Source: an uncultured Clostridium sp. | Lineage (GTDB): Bacteria > Bacillota > Clostridia > Peptostreptococcales > Peptostreptococcaceae | Assembly (NCBI GenBank): GCA_945871955.1 | Contig: CAMBXR010000006.1 | Span: forward strand, 18,535 to 82,534 | Length of the DNA: 64,000 bases | Direction: 5' to 3' | In this document: piece after piece, positions 25,701-35,367 of the stretch | How positions within the stretch are numbered: position 1 is the stretch's first letter | Layout of the letters: each line of letters opens with the position of its first letter | Position numbers and translations under genes: made by a program | The notes under the pieces: model-generated | What the model was told of the DNA's origin: nothing | Databases searched by the model: none | Seen by the model: the letters and a program-made list of their open reading frames with translations, nothing else

Positions 25701-25890
25701 ATCAGTAAGAGTTTGTCCAAAGTGTACTAAGTTAAATATTGAAAAGCTAAAGGAAAAAATAGGAGAAGAGAATGTAAATTTAGGTTGTGTAGGAGCTTGT
25801 AGAAAAGAAAGAGAGTACTATTTTGGTAGAATAAACGGGGTGTATATTATGACAAAAACGGAAGATGAGTTTATTAAAGAATGTGAATAA
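25693..25890 (+). CDS. DUF1450 family protein
   Basis: A 65-residue protein with VRVCPKCTKLNIEKLKEKIGEENVNLGCVGACRKERE, the YuzB/DUF1450 arrangement of CPxC near the N-terminus and CxxxC in the middle. Such proteins are small thioredoxin-fold-like or metal-binding proteins of unknown role. AAAAGGAG precedes the ATG. It overlaps the coiled-coil gene by 8 bases and precedes fbp by 61. Confidence 0.8.
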   Translation: MNKSVRVCPKCTKLNIEKLKEKIGEENVNLGCVGACRKEREYYFGRINGVYIMTKTEDEFIKECE

Positions 25891-25951
25891 GAAATAATTT
25901 GGAAATATATGATATAATTAATAATGTACGAAAAAGTGGGAGGAGTATTAG

Positions 25952-27943
25952 ATGAAAGAAATATATGAAGTTTCAGATGACTATTTAAATAGTCAATTGA
26001 AATATTTAAAATTATTATCAAAGCAATATTCGAGTATATCAAAAGCCAGTGCAGAAATAATAAATCTAAAAGCTATATTAAATCTTCCTAAAGGAACAGA
26101 GCACTTTTTATCAGATATACATGGTGAGTATGAACCTTTTGTTCATGTACTAAAAAATGCATCAGGGGTAGTTAAGAGAAAAATAGAAGAGCTATTTGGA
26201 AACTCTATGATAGAAAGTGAGAGAAGGAGACTTGCAACACTTGTATATTATCCAGAACAAAAACTAGACTTAATAGAAAAAGAAGAAACACAAGAAGAGA
26301 TAGAGGATTTCTATAGAATAACTATCCATAGATTAATAGAACTTTTAAGATATTGTTCTAGTAAATATACAAGATCAAAGGTTAGAAAATTCCTTCCTGA
26401 AGACTTTAGATATATCATAGAAGAATTATTGCACCCTGACTCAACTAGTCCTCATAAGGATGAGTACTATAAAAGTATAGTAGATAATATAATAGAAATT
26501 GATAGAGCAAGGGTATTTATTATTGAAGTTTCTAAGGCTATACAAAAGCTTGTTATAGATAGACTGCATATAGTTGGAGATATTTATGATAGAGGACCAA
26601 GACCTGATATTATTATGGATACCTTAATAAATTATCACAATGTGGATATACAATGGGGTAACCATGATATTTTATGGATGGGAGCAGCAGCAGGACAAAA
26701 AGTATGTGTTGCCAATGCTATAAGAATATCTGCTAGATATGCTAATTTAGATATAGTAGAAGATATATATGGAATAAATATACTTCCTTTGGCAACATTT
26801 GCTATGGATGTTTATAAAGATGATCCATGTACAGAATTTATACCTAAAATGAGTGATGATGAGGCATCTAAAACAGAAAAATCACTAATTGCAAAAATGC
26901 ACAAAGCAATAAGTATAATTCAGTTTAAATTAGAAGCGGAAGTAATTAAGAGAAGACCAGAATATGAAATGGATCATAGATTATTATTAGATAAGGTAAA
27001 TTATGAAGAAGGTACTATAAATCTTAAAGGTAAAACTTATAAACTAAAAGATACTAATTTCCCAACTATAGATCCGAAAGATCCTTATAAATTAACTGAT
27101 TGGGAAGAGCAAGTAATAGAAAAGCTTGCTACATCTTTTGAAAATAGTGATAAACTTCAAAAACATGTAGGATTTTTATTCTCAAAAGGAAGCATATATT
27201 TAAAAACAAATGGAAATTTATTAGTTCATGGGTGTGTACCTTTAACTGATGACGGAGATTTTATGTCTATGAGAATAAAAAATAGAGTATATAAAGGTAG
27301 AGCCTTAATGGATAAAATGGAGTCTTATCTAAGAAAAGGATATTTCCTAGAAAAAAATCATCCAGAAAAAGAATACGGTAAAGATATGATGTGGTATTTA
27401 TGGACAGGGAAGTGTTCTTCTTTATTTGGAAAAGATGATATGACTACTTATGAAAGATACTTTATAGCAGAAAAAGAAAGCCATAAAGAAAATAAAAATC
27501 CATATTATACTTTAAGAGAAGAAGACAAAGTGTTAAGAAGAATATTTGATGAGTTTGAACTTGATTTTGAAAGTGGACATATTATTAATGGACATGTGCC
27601 AGTAAAAAGTAAAAATGGTGAAAGTCCTGTAAAAGCTGGTGGAAAAATTCTAGCCATAGATGGTGGTTTTTCTAGGGCTTACCAAGGTAAAACAGGAATA
27701 GCAGGATATACTTTAATTTATAACTCTCAAATGATGCAACTAGTATCTCATGAGCCTTTCTCTTGTGCAGAAGATTCTATAAAAAATGAAAAAGACATAT
27801 TATCTACTTCAATAATAGTAGAAAATAGAGCAAATAGAATGTTTGTAAGAGATACTTATGATGGAAAGAAAATTATTCAAGAAATTAATGATTTAAAAAT
27901 GCTATTACTTGCCTATAAAAAAGGTTTAATTAAAGAAAAGTAA
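25952..27943 (+). CDS. fbp: Fructose-1,6-bisphosphatase class III
   Basis: Gluconeogenic phosphatase of the Firmicute-specific class III, a calcineurin-like metallophosphatase. Metal motifs: [12 protein letters not shown] near residue 49, [14 protein letters not shown] near 205-218 and [11 protein letters not shown] near 232. [10 protein letters not shown] and [13 protein letters not shown] complete the site. Length 663 fits the class. GGGAGGAG precedes the ATG. It is monocistronic, with a strong terminator after it. Confidence 0.95.
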   Translation: MKEIYEVSDDYLNSQLKYLKLLSKQYSSISKASAEIINLKAILNLPKGTEHFLSDIHGEYEPFVHVLKNASGVVKRKIEELFGNSMIESERRRLATLVYYPEQKLDLIEKEETQEEIEDFYRITIHRLIELLRYCSSKYTRSKVRKFLPEDFRYIIEELLHPDSTSPHKDEYYKSIVDNIIEIDRARVFIIEVSKAIQKLVIDRLHIVGDIYDRGPRPDIIMDTLINYHNVDIQWGNHDILWMGAAAGQKVCVANAIRISARYANLDIVEDIYGINILPLATFAMDVYKDDPCTEFIPKMSDDEASKTEKSLIAKMHKAISIIQFKLEAEVIKRRPEYEMDHRLLLDKVNYEEGTINLKGKTYKLKDTNFPTIDPKDPYKLTDWEEQVIEKLATSFENSDKLQKHVGFLFSKGSIYLKTNGNLLVHGCVPLTDDGDFMSMRIKNRVYKGRALMDKMESYLRKGYFLEKNHPEKEYGKDMMWYLWTGKCSSLFGKDDMTTYERYFIAEKESHKENKNPYYTLREEDKVLRRIFDEFELDFESGHIINGHVPVKSKNGESPVKAGGKILAIDGGFSRAYQGKTGIAGYTLIYNSQMMQLVSHEPFSCAEDSIKNEKDILSTSIIVENRANRMFVRDTYDGKKIIQEINDLKMLLLAYKKGLIKEK

Positions 27944-27951
27944 TTATATAC

Positions 27952-27987
27952 AAAAAGGGTTAGTGGTTATCACTAATCCTTTTTTTA
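27952..27987 (+). terminator. Intrinsic terminator after fbp
   Basis: AAAAAGGGTTAGTG-GTTAT-CACTAATCCTTTTTTT, with one G opposite a gap. Confidence 0.88.
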
Positions 27988-28174
27988 TTGTAAGAAAATA
28001 AATTACAAAATTATACTTATATAAAATACAAGAAATAATAAAAATAAACAATTAAGTAAAATATATAAATTTTTTAAAGTTAAATAATGAAATTATTGAA
28101 ATAAATAGGGCACAATTATCATTACAACTATTGAAATTTCAATATTTGACAGTAAATATAAAGAGTCTTAAATT

Positions 28175-28203
28175 TTGACATATTGTAAGAAATACAGTAT
28201 AAT
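28175..28203 (+). promoter_or_regulatory. Perfect-consensus sigma-A promoter of the ligase/racemase/murE-like set
   Basis: TTGACA (28175-28180), exactly 17 bases, TATAAT (28198-28203): no mismatch to consensus. The start is predicted near 28210, about 30 bases before the GTG used. A TTGACA copy at 28146-28151 has no matching -10. Confidence 0.85.
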
Positions 28204-28239
28204 AACCAATGTATTTAAAAAGAATAAGAGGTGGACAAA

Positions 28240-29454
28240 GTGGAAAAGATTAAAATTCAACCAGTATTGGTTGGTGGAGATATAAATTGTTACTCTGTGG
28301 CTAGAGCTTATCACGAAGCTTATGGAGTAAAATCAATAGCTTTTGGTAAAATGTTACTTGGAGCAACTAAAGATAGTAATATAATAGATTTTAGAGTAGA
28401 CCCTAATATGGGAAATAAAGAAGAATTCATACAAGTTTTATTAAAAACTGCTGATGAATTAGCTGAACCAAATAAAAAACTTATAATTCACGGTTGTACA
28501 GATGAGTATGCTGAATTAATAATAGATTATAGAGATGTTTTATCTGAAAAATATATAGTACCTTATATAGGAGCTGAGCTTAAAGATAAATTAATAGAAA
28601 AAGAATTATTCTATAACATGTGCGAAGAATATGGACTAGATTATCCAAAGACTTATATCTACAATAAAGGTGATGAAATAAGTGATTTTGGATTTAACTA
28701 TCCAGTAATATTAAAAGCGTCTGACAGTATATCATTCTTCCAAAATGCTTTTGAAGGAATGAATAAAGCTTACTTAATACAAGATGAAGAAGAATTTAAA
28801 AGAGAAATAGAAAAAATATATTCTCATGGTTATGAAAAATCTATGATAGTTCAAGATTATATACCAGGAGATGACTCACACATGAGAGTTTTAACTTGTT
28901 ATTCAGATCAAAATGGTAAAGTTAAAATGCAATGTTTAGGACATGTTTTATTAGAAGAACATACTCCAAAAGGTATAGGAAACCATGCAGCTATAATAAC
29001 TGAATATGATGAAGAAGTTATGACAAAGTTTAAAAACTTCTTAGAAGCAATTAACTACACAGGATATTCAAACTTTGATATAAAATACGATGCAAGAGAT
29101 AATAAATACAAAGTATTTGAAATAAACTTAAGACAAGGTAGAAGTAACTACTATGTAACATCTTCAGGAAATAACATAGCTAAATATGTTGTAGAAGATA
29201 GAGTTTATAATAAAGAATTAGATTTAAAAGTACAAAAAGAACCTTTCTTCTGGAGATGTATACCAAAACAAGTAGTATATAAATACGTAAAAAATCCAGA
29301 GTTAGTTAAAAAATGTAAAGAACTAGATGCTGCAGGAAAATCTGCAACTTCATTTGGATATAAAGCAGATTTAAAAGGAAATTTAAAAAGAAGTTCATAT
29401 ATATTCCTTTATTATGTGAATCAATTTAGAAAATACAAAAAATACTGTAAATAG
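28240..29454 (+). CDS. ATP-grasp carboxylate-amine ligase (possible D-aspartate ligase)
   Basis: A 404-residue ATP-grasp enzyme. The N-terminal domain starts IQPVLVGGDINCYSVARAYHEAYG; the ATP-binding region includes YPVILKASDS and MIVQDYIPGDD; metal ligands lie in NFDIKYD and VFEINLRQGRSNYY. This layout resembles D-aspartate ligases such as Aslfm of Enterococcus faecium, which add D-Asp to the third residue of peptidoglycan precursors. The start is taken as GTG 28240, since AGAGGTGG lies 5 bases upstream; GTG 28231 is inside that site. An Asp/Glu racemase follows after 12 bases, which supports a D-amino-acid substrate. The exact substrate is inference. Confidence 0.8.
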   Translation: MEKIKIQPVLVGGDINCYSVARAYHEAYGVKSIAFGKMLLGATKDSNIIDFRVDPNMGNKEEFIQVLLKTADELAEPNKKLIIHGCTDEYAELIIDYRDVLSEKYIVPYIGAELKDKLIEKELFYNMCEEYGLDYPKTYIYNKGDEISDFGFNYPVILKASDSISFFQNAFEGMNKAYLIQDEEEFKREIEKIYSHGYEKSMIVQDYIPGDDSHMRVLTCYSDQNGKVKMQCLGHVLLEEHTPKGIGNHAAIITEYDEEVMTKFKNFLEAINYTGYSNFDIKYDARDNKYKVFEINLRQGRSNYYVTSSGNNIAKYVVEDRVYNKELDLKVQKEPFFWRCIPKQVVYKYVKNPELVKKCKELDAAGKSATSFGYKADLKGNLKRSSYIFLYYVNQFRKYKKYCK

Positions 29455-29466
29455 ATTGGTGATAAT

Positions 29467-30168
29467 ATGAAAAATATAACTGTAGGTGTTTTAGGCGGTT
29501 TAGGGCCAATGGCTTCTGTTTATTTTTATGAGATGGTTGTAAATATGACAGATGCAAAAACTGATCAAGAACATGTAGATATGATAATAACAAATAGGGC
29601 AACTACACCAGATAGAACTGCTTTTATAGTAGGAAAATCTACACAAGATCCATCAGAAGTATTAATAGATGATGCTAAAAAACTTGAAAAATATGGTGTG
29701 GACTTTATTGTAATGACTTGTAATACGGCACATTATTTCTATGACAAAATAGCAAATAGTGTTAATATACCATTAGTTAACATAGTTGAAGAAACTATTA
29801 AACATGCTAAAGCTACTAATCATAAAAAATTAGGTATACTTGCAACTACAGGTAATATAAGCACTAATTTATATCAAAATATGTGCGAAAAGTATGGTAT
29901 AGAATACTTAGTACTAGATGAAAATAGACAATCTCAAGTTATGGAAATAATTTATGATGATATAAAAAGCGGTAAACCTGCTAATATGAATAAATTTAAT
30001 GATATAGTAGATTATTTGAAAGAAAATAACTGTGATGGTGTAATACTTGGATGTACAGAATTATCCATACTTAAAAATGACAACAATTTAGATGGAGATT
30101 TTTATATAGATTCTTTAGAAATGCTTGCTAGAGAAACTATAGTAAAAAGCGGAAGAAAATTAAAATAG
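29467..30168 (+). CDS. Aspartate/glutamate racemase family protein
   Basis: Cofactor-independent racemase of the Asp/Glu superfamily, 233 residues. It has the opening [19 protein letters not shown] and both catalytic cysteines, C85 in VMTCNTAH and C196 in [19 protein letters not shown] is typical of aspartate racemases rather than MurI. It probably supplies D-Asp or D-Glu to the neighbouring ATP-grasp ligase and/or MurE-like enzyme. The spacing of 12 bases after the ligase implies one transcript. Confidence 0.88.
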   Translation: MKNITVGVLGGLGPMASVYFYEMVVNMTDAKTDQEHVDMIITNRATTPDRTAFIVGKSTQDPSEVLIDDAKKLEKYGVDFIVMTCNTAHYFYDKIANSVNIPLVNIVEETIKHAKATNHKKLGILATTGNISTNLYQNMCEKYGIEYLVLDENRQSQVMEIIYDDIKSGKPANMNKFNDIVDYLKENNCDGVILGCTELSILKNDNNLDGDFYIDSLEMLARETIVKSGRKLK

Positions 30169-30192
30169 AGTAGTTTATCTACTCTATTTTTC
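30161..30192 (+). terminator. Hairpin terminator between the racemase and murE-like genes
   Basis: AAAATAGAGTAG-TTTAT-CTACTCTATTTTT, overlapping the racemase stop codon and 22 bases before the next start. It probably lowers, rather than abolishes, read-through into the MurE-like gene. Confidence 0.75.
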
Positions 30193-30213
30193 AAATTAGA
30201 AAGAGAGGCTATT

Positions 30214-31728
30214 ATGAAGTTATTTAAACTAATGGAAAATGTAAGTTTTACATCTAACTTACCTTTAGAAGAAATAAATGAAATTGAAATAAAAGATATA
30301 GCATATAATTCTAGAAACTGTAAAGAAGGTTTTATATTTGTAGCTTTAGTTGGAGAAACTGTAGATGGTCATAAATTTGCGAAAAATGCTTATGATAATG
30401 GAGCAAGGGTATTTTTACTACAAAAAGAAGCAAAATACAACAAATATGCGATGGAATTACCAAGTGATGCTGTTAAATTATTTGTTGATGACACAAGAAT
30501 AAGTTTATCAAAAATATCTCATAACTTTTTCTCTAAGCCATCAGAATCACTAAAAATAATAGGTGTAACAGGAACTAAAGGAAAAACAACTATAACAAAT
30601 TATATTGCCACAGTTTTAAATGAGTCTGGAGTAAATACAGGAGTAATAGGTACAAATGGTACTTTCTTTAATGGTACTTATGAAGTTACAGCAAATACAA
30701 CTCCTGAAAGTTATGAACTTCATAGGATATTTAGAAAAATGCTAGACAATGGTGTTAAATGTGTTGCGATGGAGGTTTCTTCTGGCGGAATAATGCAAAA
30801 TAGAGTAGAAGATGTGGACTTTGATGTGGCCATATTCTCAAATCTATCTCCAGATCATATAGGACCTAAAGAGCATCCAACATTTGAACATTATTTACAA
30901 TGTAAAGCAAGACTATTTAAAATGGCTAAGCATGGAATAATAAATGTAGATGATAAATATGCTAGAGAAATAATAAAAGATGCCACTTGTGATGTGGAGA
31001 CTTTTGCCATAGAAAATAATGCAGATTTAACTGCTGATAATATAAGATATGCAAAGGAAATAGACTCTCTTGGTGTAAGTTTTGACTGTAATACAAAAGA
31101 AGATAAGTTCCCATGCTTTATATGTTCTCCAGGAACTTTTAGTATTTATAATGCTCTTGCAGTAATTGCAGTTTGTAAATATTTAGGTGTAAAAAGAGAA
31201 ATAATGATAGATGCCTTAAAAAGTGCAAAAGTAAATGGTAGAGTAGAGGTTTTACCAGTTCTTCCTTATGCTACAGTAATAGTTGATTATGCTCATAATG
31301 GTGTAAGTTTAGAAAATATATTACAAACGCTTAAAAATTACGACCATAATAGATTAATATGTTTATTTGGTTCAGTAGGTGGAAGAACAGAAATAAGAAG
31401 AAAAGAGCTAGGAGATGTAGCTGCTCGTGAATGCGACTTAGCAATACTTACATCAGATAATCCTGACTTTGAAGACCCAATGAACGTTATTAATGATATA
31501 GCCGAGTCATTTGAAGGTTCAGCTTGTGAAATTATAAAAATTCCTGATAGAGAAGAAGCAGTAAAATACGCTATAAGAAATGCCAAAGAAGGCGATATGA
31601 TAGTGTTTGCAGGAAAGGGACATGAAAAATACCAATTAATTAATGGTGAAAAAATACCTTTTGATGAAATTGATATAGCTAAAAATGAGGCTAAAAAAGT
31701 ATTAGAAGAAAGAAAATTATTAGCTTAG
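30214..31728 (+). CDS. MurE-like UDP-MurNAc-tripeptide synthetase
   Basis: Mur ligase of 504 residues. The N-terminal UMP-binding part has DIAYNSRNCKEGFIFVAL. The ATP loop is GVTGTKGKTT at residues 117-126, followed by GTNGT, TTPES and the carbamylated-lysine region HYLQCKARLF. The third-residue recognition motif is D415-N-P-D418, where mDAP enzymes have DNPR and lysine enzymes have DNPA or DDPN. GKGHEKYQ is the usual C-terminal motif. The gene lies outside a dcw cluster, after a ligase and racemase, so it may be a second MurE with a different amino acid substrate. AGAGAGG precedes the ATG. Confidence 0.85.
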   Translation: MKLFKLMENVSFTSNLPLEEINEIEIKDIAYNSRNCKEGFIFVALVGETVDGHKFAKNAYDNGARVFLLQKEAKYNKYAMELPSDAVKLFVDDTRISLSKISHNFFSKPSESLKIIGVTGTKGKTTITNYIATVLNESGVNTGVIGTNGTFFNGTYEVTANTTPESYELHRIFRKMLDNGVKCVAMEVSSGGIMQNRVEDVDFDVAIFSNLSPDHIGPKEHPTFEHYLQCKARLFKMAKHGIINVDDKYAREIIKDATCDVETFAIENNADLTADNIRYAKEIDSLGVSFDCNTKEDKFPCFICSPGTFSIYNALAVIAVCKYLGVKREIMIDALKSAKVNGRVEVLPVLPYATVIVDYAHNGVSLENILQTLKNYDHNRLICLFGSVGGRTEIRRKELGDVAARECDLAILTSDNPDFEDPMNVINDIAESFEGSACEIIKIPDREEAVKYAIRNAKEGDMIVFAGKGHEKYQLINGEKIPFDEIDIAKNEAKKVLEERKLLA

Positions 31729-31756
31729 TAAATTATACTAACTAAGATATATATAA

Positions 31757-31810
31757 ATACTCCTGTATATAATAAGAATTATAATTATATTATATACAGG
31801 AGTATTTTTT
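31757..31810 (+). terminator. Intrinsic terminator after the murE-like gene
   Basis: AATACTCCTGTATATAATA pairs with TATTATATACAGGAGTATT (19 bases) and is followed by TTTTTT. Confidence 0.9.
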
Positions 31811-31852
31811 AATTATAACTTTTCTACAAATTGAAACTAACTTTATTGACTA

Positions 31853-31902
31853 ATTGGTAACATAAAATTACTATTTATAGAAAATAGTAAAAATATACCA
31901 AT
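31853..31902. terminator. Nested stem-loop, possible terminator for the minus-strand gene
   Basis: An outer ATTGGTA/TACCAAT stem encloses a perfect TTACTATTT-N5-AAATAGTAA stem (31868-31890). On the minus strand this lies about 60 bases after the stop of the gene ending at 31960. The inner dyad also resembles an HxlR-type operator. Confidence 0.35.
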
Positions 31903-31959
31903 GTGAAATTGATTTTTTAAAATTCTTATGATATTATTAAATTAGTTAGAAAAGATAAC

Positions 31960-32358
31960 TTAATCGTGGCATCTCGATTTGTTCAATCCTTTACCAGTAA
32001 CATCGATTATTTTATTTATAGCTGTATCAGATAGAAAGACTATTTCTGATGGTTGTCCTTTTAAATTTTCACCCGTCATTTTTATACCATTGGAATTTTC
32101 TGTATAAGAAATATCAAGAACTCTCCTAAAAATTTTATTAGTATTATTGTCTTTTACTTCCACAGTTATTTCATCAGAACTGATAAGATCTAGAGGATTG
32201 TTATTTGGAGTTAAATGTTCATTGAAGTAATCTAAAATATAATTTAGAGTATAATTTCTTAAATCAATTAAATCCTCACTAGTATTAGCATTAGATGTAG
32301 CAATTAACTTATCAACTAATTCTTTTAAAACTTCTTTGTTGCATCCAGTATTTTTCAT
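31960..32358 (-). CDS. Protein of unknown function (132 aa)
   Basis: The minus-strand ATG at 32358 follows GGAGGTTTTAAG, an excellent ribosome site. The protein has a helical N-terminal half (KELVDKLIATSNA... LNYILDYFNEHL) and a beta-like C-terminal half (EITVEVKDNNTNKIFRRVLDISY). No signal or membrane segment. It is divergent from the molybdenum hydroxylase gene, about 100 bases away. No family recognised. Confidence 0.65.
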   Translation of the reverse strand: MKNTGCNKEVLKELVDKLIATSNANTSEDLIDLRNYTLNYILDYFNEHLTPNNNPLDLISSDEITVEVKDNNTNKIFRRVLDISYTENSNGIKMTGENLKGQPSEIVFLSDTAINKIIDVTGKGLNKSRCHD

Positions 32359-32465
32359 CTTAAAACCTCCAATATTTAATATTATTTAGTAAATTAATAA
32401 ATTTACATAAATTATAGTCCAAGTTTATTAATTTAGGAAGAAAATTTTCAAAGGGGGAAAAAATT

Positions 32466-35210
32466 TTGTTACTAAAAAAAGTCCTTTATATCAATGGAGT
32501 AAAAAGAGATCTATTAGTGGATCCAGAAAGTAGTTTAGCTTCTGTACTACGTGAACAACTATTACTTACAGGTTGTAAGATAGGTTGTGGCCAAGGTCAC
32601 TGTGGTACATGTACAATCATTTTAAATAATAAAGCTGTTCGTGCTTGTATAGTAAAAATGAAAAAAGTTGAGGACGAATCAGTTATACAAACTATTGAAG
32701 GTTTAGCTGATGGAGATAATTTACATCCACTTCAAGTTGCATGGATGGGTCATGGATGTGCACAATGTGGTTTCTGTAGTCCAGGATTCATTATGTCAGC
32801 AAAAGTTTTATTAGAAGAAAATCCTTCTCCAACAAGAGAAGAAGTAAGAGCTTGGTTCCAAAAACATAAAAACTTATGTCGTTGTACAGGATATAAACCT
32901 TTAGTAGATGCTGTTATGGATGCAGCTGCAGTACTAAGAGGTGAAAAGACAGTTGAAGATTTAGTATTTGAACCAGTAGGAAATGAAATACTAGGAACAA
33001 AATATGTAAGACCATCTGCAAAAGCTAAAGTAACAGGTACTTGGGATTTTGGTAATGATATGAACTTAAAAATGCCAGACGGTACTTTAAGACTTGCTTT
33101 AGTTCAAGCTGAAGTTTCTCATGCAAACATAAAAGGTATAGATACTTCAGAAGCAGAAAAAATGCCAGGTGTTTACAAAGTAATAACTGCTAAAGATGTT
33201 ATAGGTAATAACAGAATAAATGGATTAGTATTCTTCCCAAGTGCTAATAAAGGTGATGGATGGGATAGACCAATCCTTTGTGATGAAAAAGTATTCCAAT
33301 ATGGTGATGCTATAGCTGTAGTTGCTGCTGATACAGAAGAACAAGCTAAAGCAGCTGCTAAAAAAGTAAAAGTAGACTTAGAAGTACTTCCAGCTTATAT
33401 GAGTGCTCCAGAAGCAATGGCTGAAGATGCTATAGAAATACATCCTGGAACTCCTAACGTTTACTTCAAAACTGAATGTATAAAAGGTGAAGAAACTGCT
33501 CCATTAATGGAAAGTTTACCAAATGTAGTTGAAGTTGAATCTTATTGTAGCCGTCAACCACATTTACCATTAGAACCAGACTGTGGTCAAGCTTATCAAG
33601 ATGAAAACGGAAACTTAATTATAAATTCTAAGAGTATAGGTATACATTTACACCATGCAATGATTTGTACAGGTATAGGTATAGATCCTGAAAAATGCTT
33701 CTTAGTACAAAACCCAACTGGAGGAACTTTTGGATATAAATTCTCTCCAACTATGGAATCAATACTTGGTGTATGCTGCTTAGCAACTGGTAGACCAGTT
33801 ACTTTAAACTATACTCAATATCAAAACATAACTTATACTGGAAAGAGATCTCCAGCATTTATGAAAATAAAACTTGGAGCAGATGAAAATGGTAAAATAC
33901 TTGCTCTTGAAGGTGAAAACTATATAGATCATGGTCCATACTCAGAATTCGGTGACTTATTAACTATGCGTCTTACTCAATTCGTAGGTGCAGGTTATGG
34001 AATACCTAATATAAGAAATACTTCTTATACAGTTTGTACTAACCATGCTTGGGGTAGTGCATTCAGAGGATATGGTGCTCCACAAAGTTTCATGGGAACT
34101 GATACTGCTATAGATGTATTAGCAGATAAAATGGGAATGGATCCATTTGAATTAAGATATATAAATGCATATAGACCAGGAGATACTACTCCAACTGGTC
34201 AAACTCCAGAAGTATATTCAATAGTTCCAATGATGGACAAAATGAGACCATTATATGAAGAAGCTAAAAAGAGAGTTAAAGAAAACTCTACAGATAAAGT
34301 TAAACGTGGTGTAGGTGTATCTATAGGTGTTTATGGATGCGGTCTTGATGGTGCTGACTCTTCTGAAGCATATGCTGAAATAACTCCAAAAGGTGTAACT
34401 ATCTACAACTCTTGGGAAGATCATGGTCAAGGTGCTGATATGGGTACATTAACTATAGCTCATGAAGTTCTTAAGAAAGCTGGATACAAACCACAAGATA
34501 TTAAATTAGTATTAAATGACATGCGTCAAACTCCAAACAGTGGACCTGCAGGAGGAAGTAGATCAAATGTTGTTACTGGTAATGCTACAAGAATAGCTGC
34601 TGAAAACTTATTAAAAGCTTTAGATAAAGGTGACGGAACTTATCGTACTTACGATGAAATGGTTGCAGAAGGTTTGCCAACTAAAGTTGTAGGTAAATGG
34701 GTTGCTTCTATGTGTTCTGACTGTAGAATAGAAGATGGTCAAGGGGCACCATTCAGTAACTATATGTATGTTGTTAATATGCCAGAAGTTGCTGTTGATA
34801 TGGAAACTGGTAAAGTTAAAGTTGAAAAATTCACTTGCTTCGTTGACTGCGGTACTATAATAAATAAACTTGTTGTTGATGGTCAAGTTTACGGTGCATT
34901 AGCTCAAGGTATAGGTCTTGCATTAAGCGAAGATTTCGAAGACTTAGACAAACATACTACATTAGTTAAATGTGGTATACCACAAATAGAAGATGTACCA
35001 GATGATTTAGATGTTCACTATGAAGAAGCTTATAGACCAGATGGACCATTTGGAGCATCTGGAGTAGGTGAAGGACCATTAGCAGCACCTCACCCAGCAA
35101 TACTTAACGCTATATTTAATGCAACAGGAGCTAGAATAACTAAGATACCTGCTACTCCTGATGTAGTAAAAGCAGCATTAGATGAATTAGCAGAAGGTGC
35201 TAATGCTTAA
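32466..35210 (+). CDS. Molybdenum hydroxylase of the Mop (aldehyde oxidoreductase) type
   Basis: A single 914-residue chain like Desulfovibrio Mop (907 residues). The plant-type 2Fe-2S domain (residues 1-75) has ligands in CGQGHCGTC (C41, C46, C49) and C61. The helical 2Fe-2S domain has CGFC (C101, C104) and CRC (C138, C140). The Mo-cofactor domains start near 170 and include QPHLPLEPD, GGTFGYKF, FRGYGAPQ, GPAGGSRSN and the catalytic-Glu loop GASGVGEGPL. There is no FAD domain, unlike xanthine dehydrogenases. The start is TTG with GGGGG 7 bases upstream. Electrons probably go to ferredoxin or a similar carrier. Substrate (aldehyde, purine or other heterocycle) is not settled by sequence. Confidence 0.9.
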   Translation: MLLKKVLYINGVKRDLLVDPESSLASVLREQLLLTGCKIGCGQGHCGTCTIILNNKAVRACIVKMKKVEDESVIQTIEGLADGDNLHPLQVAWMGHGCAQCGFCSPGFIMSAKVLLEENPSPTREEVRAWFQKHKNLCRCTGYKPLVDAVMDAAAVLRGEKTVEDLVFEPVGNEILGTKYVRPSAKAKVTGTWDFGNDMNLKMPDGTLRLALVQAEVSHANIKGIDTSEAEKMPGVYKVITAKDVIGNNRINGLVFFPSANKGDGWDRPILCDEKVFQYGDAIAVVAADTEEQAKAAAKKVKVDLEVLPAYMSAPEAMAEDAIEIHPGTPNVYFKTECIKGEETAPLMESLPNVVEVESYCSRQPHLPLEPDCGQAYQDENGNLIINSKSIGIHLHHAMICTGIGIDPEKCFLVQNPTGGTFGYKFSPTMESILGVCCLATGRPVTLNYTQYQNITYTGKRSPAFMKIKLGADENGKILALEGENYIDHGPYSEFGDLLTMRLTQFVGAGYGIPNIRNTSYTVCTNHAWGSAFRGYGAPQSFMGTDTAIDVLADKMGMDPFELRYINAYRPGDTTPTGQTPEVYSIVPMMDKMRPLYEEAKKRVKENSTDKVKRGVGVSIGVYGCGLDGADSSEAYAEITPKGVTIYNSWEDHGQGADMGTLTIAHEVLKKAGYKPQDIKLVLNDMRQTPNSGPAGGSRSNVVTGNATRIAAENLLKALDKGDGTYRTYDEMVAEGLPTKVVGKWVASMCSDCRIEDGQGAPFSNYMYVVNMPEVAVDMETGKVKVEKFTCFVDCGTIINKLVVDGQVYGALAQGIGLALSEDFEDLDKHTTLVKCGIPQIEDVPDDLDVHYEEAYRPDGPFGASGVGEGPLAAPHPAILNAIFNATGARITKIPATPDVVKAALDELAEGANA

Positions 35211-35266
35211 TAATAAATAAATAATAGAAGAGTAATTTTATAATTATTGCTCTTGCTAGTTAATTT

Positions 35267-35320
35267 AGAGGGCTTAACCTTAAGTATATTATTACAAGAG
35301 TTTAAGCCCTCTTTTAAATA
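35267..35320 (+). terminator. Intrinsic terminator after the molybdenum hydroxylase gene
   Basis: AGAGGGCTTAA (35267-35277) pairs with TTAAGCCCTCT (35302-35312), then TTTTAAAT. A weaker hairpin lies just upstream (35228-35254). It implies that the enzyme gene can be expressed in excess over its accessory genes. Confidence 0.8.
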
Positions 35321-35367
35321 ATAAAAAAATAACCTGAGGGAATATAATTGATTAAGGAGAATAGACT

